Below are positions 25,360-34,399 of a stretch of 64,000 nt of DNA, in pieces. A program made the translations under genes and the position numbers. The notes below the pieces were generated by a model. The model made no database searches and was not told where the DNA came from. It saw nothing but the letters and a program-made list of their open reading frames with translations. How positions within the stretch are numbered: position 1 is the stretch's first letter; every line of letters starts with the position of its first letter. Source of the DNA: JBDREC01 sp043820105 [NCBI: Pseudomonadota bacterium] (GTDB lineage: Bacteria > Bdellovibrionota_F > JAHFAK01); contig JBDREC010000103.1 in NCBI GenBank assembly GCA_043820105.1, positions 59,280 to 123,279 of the forward strand. Direction: 5' to 3'.

Positions 25360-26823
25360 ATGAAGCAATTTATTTTATTTATTTTAGTATGTCTTGCGCT
25401 AAATTCCTGCGGGCTTTTTATGCACAAAAATACTGTAAAGGCTAATAGTCAAATAGAGGCTGCAGCAAGGAACAGCTATGAGCAGCAGCTTAGGGAAAAT
25501 GAAGCTGCTATCAGTAAGCTGCAAAATAAATATCCTGCACATTATTGGGGAGAAGGTATATCCAACATAGGTGCTGATTTAGGCGAAGCCAAAGAGCAGT
25601 CCAAGGTAAGAGCCAGAACAGATTTATCAAGAACCTTAAAAGTGCAAATCAAAAGTGATCTGGTTGATATAATGGGAAAGTATCAGGATGATTATGTGGA
25701 GATTGTGGAACAAAAAGCAATAAGCTATACCAACGCTGTATTTGAAGGAGTAGAGGGAGAATGTTTTTATCCATATCCTGCGCTTAATAATATCACCTGT
25801 TTTTATTGGATTTCCATTGCAGCTTATAAAGAAAAAGTCAGGAAGGATCTGGAAAAGAAAAAGAGTATGATTAAGGGCTCAATGCAAAATGGGAAAAAGG
25901 CGCTTTGGGACACTGATTATGTACTGGCTTTGACGGCCTTTGCTCAGGCAAAAAATCATCTGCTTAATTTTTTTGGAAATGTACCAATAATGGATGACAG
26001 TGATAGTGCTTCAAAAGCTGAAGAACTTAGTTCGGTCATTGACGGCTATATTAATGAGATTCTGAGTGGTATTAATATTACAACCCTTGATCCCTCTGTT
26101 GCATATACCTCAGAGGGAAAGATAAATAAGAAACCTTTAATTTATGCCCAATATGTTAAAAATAATGCTAAGCAGGCTTTGCCTAATTTACCCCTTAAAG
26201 CTGAAATTATTGAGGGAGAGGGTGAGATAGTGGACAGGCTCACAACAGGAATAAATGGGGAGACCTATGTGCTGATAAATTTAATTAACCCTGCTATCAA
26301 AAAAAGTGTAGTCCGCGTAAAAACAGATCTTGAAAAACTAGGCATCTCAGCTAAGGCAAGACCTGTTTCTGGCTGCGAAATTCTTTTATCAAAAGCAAGA
26401 ACCGTTGCCTTATCAGTTGTTTTTGAAAATAGCAGTACTATTTTAGAAGATGTAAATATGTTTCAAAAAATAAAATCAGCCTCCTTAAAAAATAATTTAA
26501 ACACTCTAAGTTTTACTATTAAGCAAAAGCAAATCACCAGCGAGGATAAAAATAAAGCCACTTTATTGAATGCTGATTACCTTTTAGCTGTTTTGTTTTC
26601 AGCAGACAGCTCGAAACTTCCAGATTATGATATGTATGCTGCAAATGCAACTGTTACCATTGAAATGTATTCCCTTCCTGATGGCAGCCTGGTATTTAGT
26701 GAAACAGGCCCTGTTTCCAAGGGCTTTGGTACAAACAGGTCAGCCGCCGGGTGGGATGCCATTGGCAAAATAAAGGAGCACGTATTGAAACTTATAAACA
26801 CGAAACTGGAGCAGTTAAGATGA
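25360..26823 (+). CDS. LPP20-like lipoprotein
   Basis: The 487-residue protein has a lipoprotein signal (LFILVCLALNSC). Residues about 40-170 resemble the LPP20/FlgP type: YPAHYWGEGISN then EAKEQSKVRARTDLSRTLKV, with the pattern of a stress-linked outer-membrane lipoprotein domain. The C-terminal region (about 340-487) contains a CsgG/DUF4384-like beta-alpha fold (ADYLLAVLFSADSS… VTIEMYSLPDGSLVFSETGP). It lies three bases after the FHA gene, and its TGA overlaps the ATG of the first kinase (ATGA at 26820), so it belongs to the same envelope-signalling operon. Confidence 0.65.
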   Translation: MKQFILFILVCLALNSCGLFMHKNTVKANSQIEAAARNSYEQQLRENEAAISKLQNKYPAHYWGEGISNIGADLGEAKEQSKVRARTDLSRTLKVQIKSDLVDIMGKYQDDYVEIVEQKAISYTNAVFEGVEGECFYPYPALNNITCFYWISIAAYKEKVRKDLEKKKSMIKGSMQNGKKALWDTDYVLALTAFAQAKNHLLNFFGNVPIMDDSDSASKAEELSSVIDGYINEILSGINITTLDPSVAYTSEGKINKKPLIYAQYVKNNAKQALPNLPLKAEIIEGEGEIVDRLTTGINGETYVLINLINPAIKKSVVRVKTDLEKLGISAKARPVSGCEILLSKARTVALSVVFENSSTILEDVNMFQKIKSASLKNNLNTLSFTIKQKQITSEDKNKATLLNADYLLAVLFSADSSKLPDYDMYAANATVTIEMYSLPDGSLVFSETGPVSKGFGTNRSAAGWDAIGKIKEHVLKLINTKLEQLR

Positions 26824-28610
26824 AATATTTTATTTTAATTGTGTTTTGCCTCTTCCTGGCGCCGCTTAGCATTTGGGCCAGCATAATTCTGGCAATATTG
26901 GGTGCGTGTATTATATCTGGTATTGAAGCAGAACAAAACAGTGAAAGAGTAATTTATAATAACAGTGAAGGAACTCCCATGATTGGCAACGATTATATTA
27001 TAAGTGATGAAATGCTTATTAATGGTTTTCCGGATAAAATAGAAAGAGGTTTTGTTACTTTAGATCCGGACACTATTGCTTCAATAATTGCCTCTAATGA
27101 GTCTGCGGAATCTAAAAATATCACAGAAGAATTAAAAGAAGCAAACTTAGCATTCCATGTTTATAAAAATGATGTTTCCGGAAATAATGTTATTGTAAAT
27201 GAACAGGTAAAACTAAGTTGCGATGAAATCGCTGAAATTGCCCAGAATAAAATATCTTCCAGAAAAACCTATGATTTTGCTGGAAACATTAGAGGCAAAC
27301 ATCCCAGGGACCTTGATGAGTACATCCTGAATTATCTTGAGGCTTATGGTTTTTTATATCCACGCTACTTTGATAAGTTTATGGAGCTTTTACAGGCCGA
27401 TGGCCATTATTGGAGCCCTGCTGAAATTATTCAAAAGATTGAAAAAACTATAAAGGAAGCCGGTCCCTTGAATGACGCCTACTGCATGAAAAAGTATTAC
27501 TTTAATCTTATTTGCAGACATGGGGATTTTATGCTCTATAATTCCGGGCTGCTTATGATCCATAATATGAGACATCCGGAGCGAATGGTTGATCTGGTGG
27601 CTTCTGGTGAATTCCTGCAAAAGGATATTAAAATAAAACTGGAGGATTTGTTTATAGATGGCAAGATAGCATTTATTACAAGTGCCGACAATGAGACTAT
27701 GCTTGGAATTGCATATTTAAAGAAAAGAGTTCTTAAAGTAGCTATACCCGAAAGCAAGGAAACAAAGATCTCCAATATCCCTGAAGGCTGTACAAAACTT
27801 CTGGCTGATAAATATCAGCTGCTAAGTGAAATCGCCAGGGGAGGCATGGGACAAGTATTTGAAGGATACAATATTAAAAGAAAGCATAAGGTAGCTATTA
27901 AAAAATTAAAGGAAGAACTAAAGATTTACAGAAGAGAAAGAGAACGTTTCATAAAAGAAGCAAAAATTATTTCCAGACTTAAGCATCCGGACATTGTAAA
28001 GCTTTATGAAATTATTGAAGAAGACTATAATATTTATCTGGTTTTTGAACTGCTCAAAGGTCAGAACATTGAAGATATGATAAATAAGATGAGCAAGTTT
28101 CCTCTGCTGCAGGCGCTAAAGATAGCGTGCGATGTTTCCATGGCTCTGGCTTATGCCCATAAGTTCGGAATAATTCACAGGGATCTGAAACCTTCAAATA
28201 TATTTTTTTGCGATGATGGAAAAATAAAGGTCATGGATTTTGGAATAGCCAGAGAAGTCAAAGATTCTGTCTCCAGATTAACCGGAAATAATGATACTTC
28301 CGGAACCATGCAGTACATGTCCCCGGAACAAATCCTGGGAGCAAGAGATATTCGGGGCGATATATATGCTCTTGGAGTGACCTTATATGAAATGATCACA
28401 GGCAAAGTTCCTTTTCGTGGCGGAGATGTTTATATTCAAAAAAAGGAAATGGCTTACATAAAGGCATCTGAAATAGACAGTTCTATTCCAAAAGAGGTTG
28501 ATATAATAATTGAAAAATGCCTGCAGGCAGATCCCGAAAAAAGATATTCATCTTGCCTTGAATTATTCAGGGCCTTAAGGACTCTGCATAATATGTTAGA
28601 TATAAATTGA
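26820..28610 (+). CDS. Hanks-type Ser/Thr protein kinase 1
   Basis: The start at 26820 overlaps the upstream stop. The 596-residue protein has an N-terminal hydrophobic segment, a central domain of unknown type shared with kinase 2 (about 60-320), then a C-terminal kinase domain. Its motifs are: Gly loop IARGGMGQVFEG (about 337), VAIKKLKEEL (catalytic Lys), FIKEAKII (Glu of helix C), IIHRDLKPSN (about 451) and VMDFGIARE (about 471), with the activation loop ending YMSPEQ. All catalytic residues are present. The kinase domain is C-terminal and the membrane segment N-terminal, the reverse of most PknB-type receptors. Likely partner is the FHA protein. Confidence 0.85.
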   Translation: MKYFILIVFCLFLAPLSIWASIILAILGACIISGIEAEQNSERVIYNNSEGTPMIGNDYIISDEMLINGFPDKIERGFVTLDPDTIASIIASNESAESKNITEELKEANLAFHVYKNDVSGNNVIVNEQVKLSCDEIAEIAQNKISSRKTYDFAGNIRGKHPRDLDEYILNYLEAYGFLYPRYFDKFMELLQADGHYWSPAEIIQKIEKTIKEAGPLNDAYCMKKYYFNLICRHGDFMLYNSGLLMIHNMRHPERMVDLVASGEFLQKDIKIKLEDLFIDGKIAFITSADNETMLGIAYLKKRVLKVAIPESKETKISNIPEGCTKLLADKYQLLSEIARGGMGQVFEGYNIKRKHKVAIKKLKEELKIYRRERERFIKEAKIISRLKHPDIVKLYEIIEEDYNIYLVFELLKGQNIEDMINKMSKFPLLQALKIACDVSMALAYAHKFGIIHRDLKPSNIFFCDDGKIKVMDFGIAREVKDSVSRLTGNNDTSGTMQYMSPEQILGARDIRGDIYALGVTLYEMITGKVPFRGGDVYIQKKEMAYIKASEIDSSIPKEVDIIIEKCLQADPEKRYSSCLELFRALRTLHNMLDIN

Positions 28611-28710
28611 CAGAAAGCCTTTAAAAAGTGCTGTGCCTTAACAAATATAAGAGGACCCAAAATGGTTTCAGGATAAATAACCAAGCAATTTAATAAATGC
28701 AGAGGGGAAT

Positions 28711-30582
28711 ATGAAAAAGGCATATTATAAAAACAGAGCCTTCTTTAAATTGGGTAATAAAGGCTCAGTTGACTATTCAGGCCTTATTGGAGGGATAATA
28801 TTATATTTTATTATAGGTATAATAGTAGCTCATTACAGTGTTCTGATTGCCTTTTTAATTTTAATCTTTGGAGTGATAAACCTGTTAAAGGAAACCATAG
28901 ATGTTGAGACCAAGATTGTGCCTGTAGGAAGCGAAAGCAAGGTTACCTCGAAGGTCAATAAACTTGAGTATAATATTACTGATAAATTAACCCGCAAACA
29001 CTTTCCTGACAGGCTGGAAAGAGGCTTTGTTACCCTTGATCCTGCAACTATATTTGAATTGGTGTCAGCACAAAGCCCTAAGGCAAAAACCATACAGGAA
29101 GATTTAAAAGACTCAGAGATGCCCTTCAGGGTTTATGGTGATCACATTACAGGGAACAGGGTAATAGTACATGATAAGATTGAGCTAAGCATGCAGGAAG
29201 TCAGCAATATTGCTGCTAGTAAGGCTTCAGCTGTAAAAACATACTGTTTTGCAGATAATATATATTTTAATCAGCCAGAAAGCATAGAAGAGTATCTGGC
29301 AAACTTTCTGGATTATTATGGCTTTTTATATCCAAAACATCTCAGTGAATTTATGCTGATCATCAAGGGAGTAGGCATTGCTTTGTCAAAAGCAGAGGTA
29401 GAGGAATTAATAGAAAAAATCCTCAGAGAAGCAGGGCCTTTGCATGAACCGGCCTGCCAGAAGGATTATTATACAAATTTATTTTTCAGGTACGGGAATG
29501 CAATGATTTACAGATTGGGGCTAATGCTGCTCTACAATTTCAGGTATGCCAATGGTGGGCCAGAATTTGCACTTTATGCAGAATATTATATGAAACAGAT
29601 TGATAAGGAGCTGGATGCTGCATTTCTGTCAGGTGATATAGCCTATGTTACCTCAGCAGACGATGAAAGCGTATTGGGAGTTGAGCATTTGCGCGGAAAG
29701 GGAATACGCAAAGCGGGTGTAGCCAGCAGAGAAACCATGCTTTCTAATTTTCCAGAAGGCACAAGCAAATTGCTCAAGTCCAGATATCTGCTTATTAGGG
29801 AAATTGGACGTGGAGGGATGGGAATTGTATACGAAGCCCTTGATGAAAAAACAGGCAATAAAGTTGCTATCAAGAAGATGAAAGAAGAACTTAAAATCAG
29901 CAAAAGGGAAAAACAACGTTTTCTGAAGGAAGCGGCCATTGTTGCAAAGCTGCATCATGACAATATTGTTGAATTATATGACCTGATAGAGGATGCTGAT
30001 AATATTTATCTTGTTTTTGAGTACATTAAGGGGATTACAGTTGAAGATATTCTGGAAAAAAAAGGGAAACTCAGATACAGAGATGCTCTTATATTGGGCC
30101 TGGAAATATGCAAGGCCCTTGATTATGCGCACGGGCAGCATATAGTGCACCGTGATCTTAAACCATCCAATATTCTGGTGAATAAGGAAAAAAAGATAAA
30201 GATAATGGATTTTGGCATTGCCAGAGAAGCCAAGGATAGTATCACCAGATTAACAGGATCAGTGGACACTTCAGGGACTATAGTATATATGGCGCCCGAG
30301 CAGATCCTGGGAAAATATGATTACAGAAGTGATATCTATTCACTGGGTGTGACTTTATATGAAATGCTAACGGGCGAGGTCCCTTTTCGTGGCGGGGATG
30401 TTTATATTCAAAAAAAGGAAATGGCTTATACAGAAGCATCTGAAGCGGATAGGAGTATTCCACGAAAGATAGACACGATAATTGCAAAATGTCTGCAGGT
30501 GGATCCTGACAAAAGATATACCTCTTGCCTTGAATTATATTATTCATTGAAGTATATTTATGAGAGTATGGATTTAATTTGA
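28711..30582 (+). CDS. Hanks-type Ser/Thr protein kinase 2 (paralogue)
   Basis: The 623-residue protein has a hydrophobic hairpin at about 24-60, the same central domain as kinase 1 (RGFVTLDP, EYLANFLDYYGFLYP, EAGPLHEPAC…YY-NLFFRYGNAMIY) and a complete C-terminal kinase domain: IGRGGMGIVYEALDE (about 363), VAIKKMKEEL, IVHRDLKPSN (about 478), IMDFGIARE (about 497), YMAPEQILG. The two kinases are clearly a tandem duplication; the C-lobe block FRGGDVYIQKKEMAY is identical. A 100-base gap separates them. GAGGGG precedes the ATG. The next gene, a secreted nuclease, starts within the last bases. Confidence 0.85.
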   Translation: MKKAYYKNRAFFKLGNKGSVDYSGLIGGIILYFIIGIIVAHYSVLIAFLILIFGVINLLKETIDVETKIVPVGSESKVTSKVNKLEYNITDKLTRKHFPDRLERGFVTLDPATIFELVSAQSPKAKTIQEDLKDSEMPFRVYGDHITGNRVIVHDKIELSMQEVSNIAASKASAVKTYCFADNIYFNQPESIEEYLANFLDYYGFLYPKHLSEFMLIIKGVGIALSKAEVEELIEKILREAGPLHEPACQKDYYTNLFFRYGNAMIYRLGLMLLYNFRYANGGPEFALYAEYYMKQIDKELDAAFLSGDIAYVTSADDESVLGVEHLRGKGIRKAGVASRETMLSNFPEGTSKLLKSRYLLIREIGRGGMGIVYEALDEKTGNKVAIKKMKEELKISKREKQRFLKEAAIVAKLHHDNIVELYDLIEDADNIYLVFEYIKGITVEDILEKKGKLRYRDALILGLEICKALDYAHGQHIVHRDLKPSNILVNKEKKIKIMDFGIAREAKDSITRLTGSVDTSGTIVYMAPEQILGKYDYRSDIYSLGVTLYEMLTGEVPFRGGDVYIQKKEMAYTEASEADRSIPRKIDTIIAKCLQVDPDKRYTSCLELYYSLKYIYESMDLI

Positions 30583-30590
30583 GGATAAAA

Positions 30591-31109
30591 ATGATAAAGA
30601 GAAATAATTTTATATTTATTACAATAACTATATGTTTATTGTTTTCAGGTGCTTTGGTAGCTAGTGCCTATAAGGTATCTAAAATTATAGATGGTGACAC
30701 CATAGAATGCACAGATGGCAACATCAATTTCCGGGTCCGCTTAGCCGGCATCGACGCCCCTGAGAAAAAGACCTTTTGGGGCAGAAGAGCTAAGATGTAT
30801 TTAGAAGAGCTCTTGCAAGGCAAATCTGTGGATATTAAGCAGTATCTGATTGGGCCTTATAATAGAATTATTGGGGATGTTTTAGTTGGAAGTGAAAATG
30901 CCAGTTACAGGATTCTTAAAGACGGCTATGCTGAGTATTACAGGGAAGGGTGTATTGATTATGAGCTGCAGAAGAATAAGAAGGTCTATAAGTACGATAT
31001 CCTGCCTTACATAAAACTTGAACAGGAAGCTAGGGCTAAGAAGCTTAATATATGGCTGTCAAGTGACTATGTGAGTCCCTGTAAATACAGGAAGCAGAAT
31101 AAGAAATGA
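30591..31109 (+). CDS. Secreted staphylococcal-nuclease (SNase/TNase) family protein 1
   Basis: I prefer the ATG at 30591 (GAGG upstream) over the TTG at 30579. A signal peptide (about 1-27, …SGALVASA) precedes a thermonuclease domain with KIIDGDTIECTDG (Ca-binding Asp), FRVRLAGIDAPE (Arg, Asp, Glu of the active site) and GPYNRIIGDV (second catalytic Arg). Such enzymes hydrolyse DNA and RNA outside the cytoplasm. The family-typical C-terminal Trp/Cys region (IWLSSDYVSPC) is present. A near-identical protein is encoded at 59049-59558, again at the end of an envelope-protein run. Confidence 0.9.
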   Translation: MIKRNNFIFITITICLLFSGALVASAYKVSKIIDGDTIECTDGNINFRVRLAGIDAPEKKTFWGRRAKMYLEELLQGKSVDIKQYLIGPYNRIIGDVLVGSENASYRILKDGYAEYYREGCIDYELQKNKKVYKYDILPYIKLEQEARAKKLNIWLSSDYVSPCKYRKQNKK

Positions 31110-31180
31110 TACTTTTGCGCCATTTTCAAAAATGGTCATTACATTGCCTTTTAATTCTAAAATATAATCATATATTTCCG

Positions 31181-31212
31181 GGACAGGTATTGTAACAAAA
31201 ATATGAAATATT
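31181..31212 (+). promoter_or_regulatory. 32-bp regulon promoter upstream of the MBL-fold gene
   Basis: GGACA-GGTAT-TGTAAC, six bases, ATGAAATATT. The spacing is identical to other copies; the -10 (AATATT) is weaker. It lies about 50 bases before the gene at 31260. Confidence 0.5.
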
Positions 31213-31227
31213 TAAATTGAAAGGGTT

Positions 31228-31263
31228 ATGAATTTAAAAAGAGGATTATTGGAAGTACTATGA
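31228..31263 (+). CDS. Eleven-residue leader frame coupled to the MBL gene
   Basis: ATG at 31228 after AAAGGG encodes MNLKRGLLEVL. Its TGA overlaps the next ATG (ATGA at 31260-31263), the same arrangement as at 16827 and 35688. Confidence 0.35.
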   Translation: MNLKRGLLEVL

Positions 31264-32495
31264 AAATAATTGTGCATAAAGGTTCGAAAGAGATCGGAGG
31301 CACCTGCATCCAATTGTCAACTATCAACACAACTATACTGCTTGATGCCGGTTATCCTTTGGCAGAAGGAAGTGTTCCCGTTGATATAAAGAAGATAAAA
31401 ACAGATGCAATATTAATCAGTCATCCGCATCAGGATCATTATGGATTAATCGAGCAACTTGGAAATGATACTAAAATTTGGATAGGCAAGACGGCTGTCG
31501 ATCTTATAAATGCTTCAAGATTATTTCTTGGCAAAAAATCTTTAGAGTTCAATTTTAATTATATCGAAAAGTGGAAACCTTTCAATATTGGTGATTTTAT
31601 AATAACCCCATATTTAATGGATCACTCCTCAGTTGATGCTTATGCATTTCTTGTTGAAGCTGAAGGCAAAAAACTATTTTATAGCGGAGATTTCAGAGCG
31701 CATGGCAGGAAGAAGACACTGTTTGAGAAATTTATAAAGAATCCCCCAAAAGATATTGATGTTTTGTTCATGGAAGGAACAATGATGCAGCGGTCAAATG
31801 AAAGATTTCCCGATGAGAATGCAGTTGAAAAGAAAATATTCGACACCATAAAAGATCAAAAAAACATATCCTTCATTTCCATGTCATCACAGAACATTGA
31901 CAGGATCGCTGCTGCATACAGAGCTTGTAAAAGATCAGGTAAAGTTTTTGTTGTTGATGCTTATACTGGCTGGGTTCTTGAAAAGATTAAAAATATATCT
32001 AGTAGCATGCCTGATATTGATTGGAAGGAGGTTAGGGTTTATTTACTTCCTAAGCATTATGAAGGAATTAAAAATAATAAAGAAATATTTGCCAAATACT
32101 CGGATAAAATATTTAAAAATAGAATATTTAAGGAAGAATTGTATAATGAACCTTCAAAATATTTGATGTTTTTAAAATCATGTAAGGATGAATTTATAAA
32201 TAACTTTAAGAAAGATCCAAAACCAAACCTCATCTATTCACAATGGGAAGGCTATATTAAGCGAGATGACCAAAGCAAATCCTATAAGCAATTGAAGAAA
32301 ATTATAGCTGAAGATAAAGTCAATTACATCTACGCCCACACAAGTGGTCATGCGGTCTTAGAAGATTTAAAGACTTTTGCTAGAGCCCTGAATCCTAAAA
32401 TGCTTGTGCCTATTCATACGGAATATGGGATTGATTTTGAGGATTATTTTGATAATGTTTGTATATTAGAGGATAATGAAATACTAGAACGATGA
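31260..32495 (+). CDS. Metallo-beta-lactamase-fold hydrolase, beta-CASP/RNase J-like
   Basis: The 411-residue protein has the MBL metal motif SHPHQDHYGL (about residues 54-63), further ligands in LMDHSS (His) and YSGDFRAHG (Asp, His), a central insert with a FMEGTMMQR turn, and a late HTSGHA block typical of beta-CASP nucleases and RNase J (TSGHA at about 361). It probably cuts RNA or another nucleic acid, but small-molecule MBL relatives exist. It has no signal peptide. It stands at the head of a run that includes a PD-(D/E)XK candidate and a WYL regulator, which resembles a defence or stress cassette. A copy of the 32-bp promoter precedes it. Confidence 0.75.
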   Translation: MKIIVHKGSKEIGGTCIQLSTINTTILLDAGYPLAEGSVPVDIKKIKTDAILISHPHQDHYGLIEQLGNDTKIWIGKTAVDLINASRLFLGKKSLEFNFNYIEKWKPFNIGDFIITPYLMDHSSVDAYAFLVEAEGKKLFYSGDFRAHGRKKTLFEKFIKNPPKDIDVLFMEGTMMQRSNERFPDENAVEKKIFDTIKDQKNISFISMSSQNIDRIAAAYRACKRSGKVFVVDAYTGWVLEKIKNISSSMPDIDWKEVRVYLLPKHYEGIKNNKEIFAKYSDKIFKNRIFKEELYNEPSKYLMFLKSCKDEFINNFKKDPKPNLIYSQWEGYIKRDDQSKSYKQLKKIIAEDKVNYIYAHTSGHAVLEDLKTFARALNPKMLVPIHTEYGIDFEDYFDNVCILEDNEILER

Positions 32496-32540
32496 ATTAA
32501 TTTGTTGGAAAAATTATAATCAAATAAAAGGAGTCTTAGC

Positions 32541-33266
32541 TTGAACAGTAATATTGAAAAAATCTTTTATAATCTTGATAAATGGAGAAATTTTCCTGGT
32601 TATCAACTTGAAAGAAGGGTAGATATATTTTTCTCAATTTATCTTGAAGATATTTTCATGGATATTACAGGTAAGAATCCAATAGTGATACCAGAATTCC
32701 CTTTAAGAAAAGGTACAATAAAAAATAAGATGAGTTCTAAATTTGCAGAAAAAATTGAAGATAGGCACCATAATAATTCATTTAAAATGGATTATTTGAT
32801 TATTTCTAAAAATCTTAACAAAATATTATTTGTAGAACTAAAAACTGATAATAATTCAATCAGAAAGGATCAGCTCGATTATCTAATTGCAGGGGTGAAA
32901 ACTGATTTTAAAGAACTTATTGATGGAGTGTTTGAGCTCAGGGATAATTCTGATAAAAAAAGAAAGTATGATTATTTACTTAAATATTTAGATGAGGAAA
33001 AACTTTTTGATGTAAAAGAAAAAAAAGTGAATGATCATATTTTCAAATATCCGTTTGAGAAAAAGATAACATTTATTATCCCAAAGGATAAAGAATCTTT
33101 GATCCGAAAATTTAATAATGAAAGTGAGAAGAATACCTATAAATTGGACGAAGATTATATAATTACATTTGATGATATTATAAAAAAAATCAGTAAATAT
33201 AATGACAAATTATCTATTGAGTTCAGAAAAAGTCTAGAGGACTGGAAAAAAGATGCAGGTTCATAG
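32541..33266 (+). CDS. Possible PD-(D/E)XK-fold protein
   Basis: The TTG at 32541 has AAAGGAG at a proper distance and no better ATG exists. The 241-residue protein contains FKMDYLIIS-x6-ILFVELKTD (about residues 91-112), which fits the D…E-x-K core of the restriction-endonuclease fold, followed by a helix beginning KDQLDYL. The rest is charged and helical. It would be a soluble nuclease or a structural relative. It lies 45 bases after the MBL gene in the same direction. The fold call is by motif only. Confidence 0.5.
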   Translation: MNSNIEKIFYNLDKWRNFPGYQLERRVDIFFSIYLEDIFMDITGKNPIVIPEFPLRKGTIKNKMSSKFAEKIEDRHHNNSFKMDYLIISKNLNKILFVELKTDNNSIRKDQLDYLIAGVKTDFKELIDGVFELRDNSDKKRKYDYLLKYLDEEKLFDVKEKKVNDHIFKYPFEKKITFIIPKDKESLIRKFNNESEKNTYKLDEDYIITFDDIIKKISKYNDKLSIEFRKSLEDWKKDAGS

Positions 33267-33355
33267 TTGAAAAAAGTAGTAGCAGATTTGATTTGGAGGC
33301 AAGTTAACCAATAGATATTTTAGATTATTCAATTTTAAATTATAAAGGAGACAAA

Positions 33356-33883
33356 TTGAAGATTTACCAAGAAATTAGAGATGAATTTCAAATGAATTCC
33401 TACAAACCTCTTGATGGGTATTATTCTTATATTGCTTATAATCAAGATATATTAATAGCTGTTGGTGAAAGTAAGGGAAATAGAGTTAATTGTCTAATCA
33501 ATCCATCGACTCCAGGAAAACACTCAAAATACGGTATTGCCAAAATGGCTGTGGCTCTAACAGGAATTAGTAATACCATTTTATTTATTGAACATGCTAA
33601 TAAAAAAGAAGCTCAGAATAGTGAAAGAAATATTAAAGCTAAAATAAGAAATTATTTTAACATCTCAGACAACAGAAAAGGTGGAACTTGGTACAAAGGA
33701 GAAATTGACAATAAAATTGTTCAATTCAAAATGATTTTAGAATTGTGTGTTAAAAATTCAATTACTATTAATCCTTTTGAAAAAGATGTTTTAGAAATGA
33801 TATGCTATGATGGAGATACTTTCAATAATGTATATCAGGTAAATAATACGGTTACTGAGCTTATTAATAAAATAATTAGATAA
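33356..33883 (+). CDS. Hypothetical protein
   Basis: The TTG start at 33356 follows AAAGGAG. The 175-residue protein opens MKIYQEIRDEFQMNSYKPLD and has an alternating strand/helix middle (ILIAVGESKGNRVNCLINPS, then AKMAVALTGISNTILFIEHA). I recognise no family or catalytic motif. No signal peptide or membrane span is visible. Its position between the PD-(D/E)XK candidate and another small unknown suggests a common operon. Confidence 0.55.
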   Translation: MKIYQEIRDEFQMNSYKPLDGYYSYIAYNQDILIAVGESKGNRVNCLINPSTPGKHSKYGIAKMAVALTGISNTILFIEHANKKEAQNSERNIKAKIRNYFNISDNRKGGTWYKGEIDNKIVQFKMILELCVKNSITINPFEKDVLEMICYDGDTFNNVYQVNNTVTELINKIIR

Positions 33884-33941
33884 GAAGTTACTTGAGATCA
33901 AAATATAGATAAATTTTATAAATAATTTAGGAGAAAATGAA

Positions 33942-34304
33942 ATGCCTCACTTACCAAAACTTCTCGATCCGGCAATTTCAAAAGATGATTTTATTAAAAA
34001 ACTTAAAGATTGGTGCGCTGGCAAAGGTCTGGATCCAGACGAATATGTAGGAGATTTTGAAAATTACGGCAGAGTGACATGGATAAGGATTCACTTAGTT
34101 GCTAATATTTACCTCTTCTTAAATTCAGATACAAAGCGAAAGGGAGTAGAAAAATTCTTAAAAGTTTATGAAAATGATTGGTATGTAGTTGAAAATACAA
34201 GGGGGAATTACAATAAAGTTGCATTTGGTGCAAATAAAGAGGTGATTGAGAATTTTTATTTATATACATGTGATGTGTATAATAAAGAAACAAAGTTGGA
34301 TTAA
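33942..34304 (+). CDS. Small hypothetical protein
   Basis: The 120-residue protein (MPHLPKLLDPAISKDDFIKK…WCAGKGLDPDEYVGDFENYG) is soluble and slightly acidic, with an aromatic-rich second half (VYENDWYVVENTRGNYNKVA). TAGGAGA precedes the ATG. It is the last gene before the WYL regulator. Family unknown. Confidence 0.55.
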   Translation: MPHLPKLLDPAISKDDFIKKLKDWCAGKGLDPDEYVGDFENYGRVTWIRIHLVANIYLFLNSDTKRKGVEKFLKVYENDWYVVENTRGNYNKVAFGANKEVIENFYLYTCDVYNKETKLD

Positions 34305-34399
34305 ATATTAATATAGAAATATTATTATATATTATTTCATTTAAAATTTGTCTAAGATATTATTAATCTTTATCAACTAAATCAATATTGAGGTGCTAA

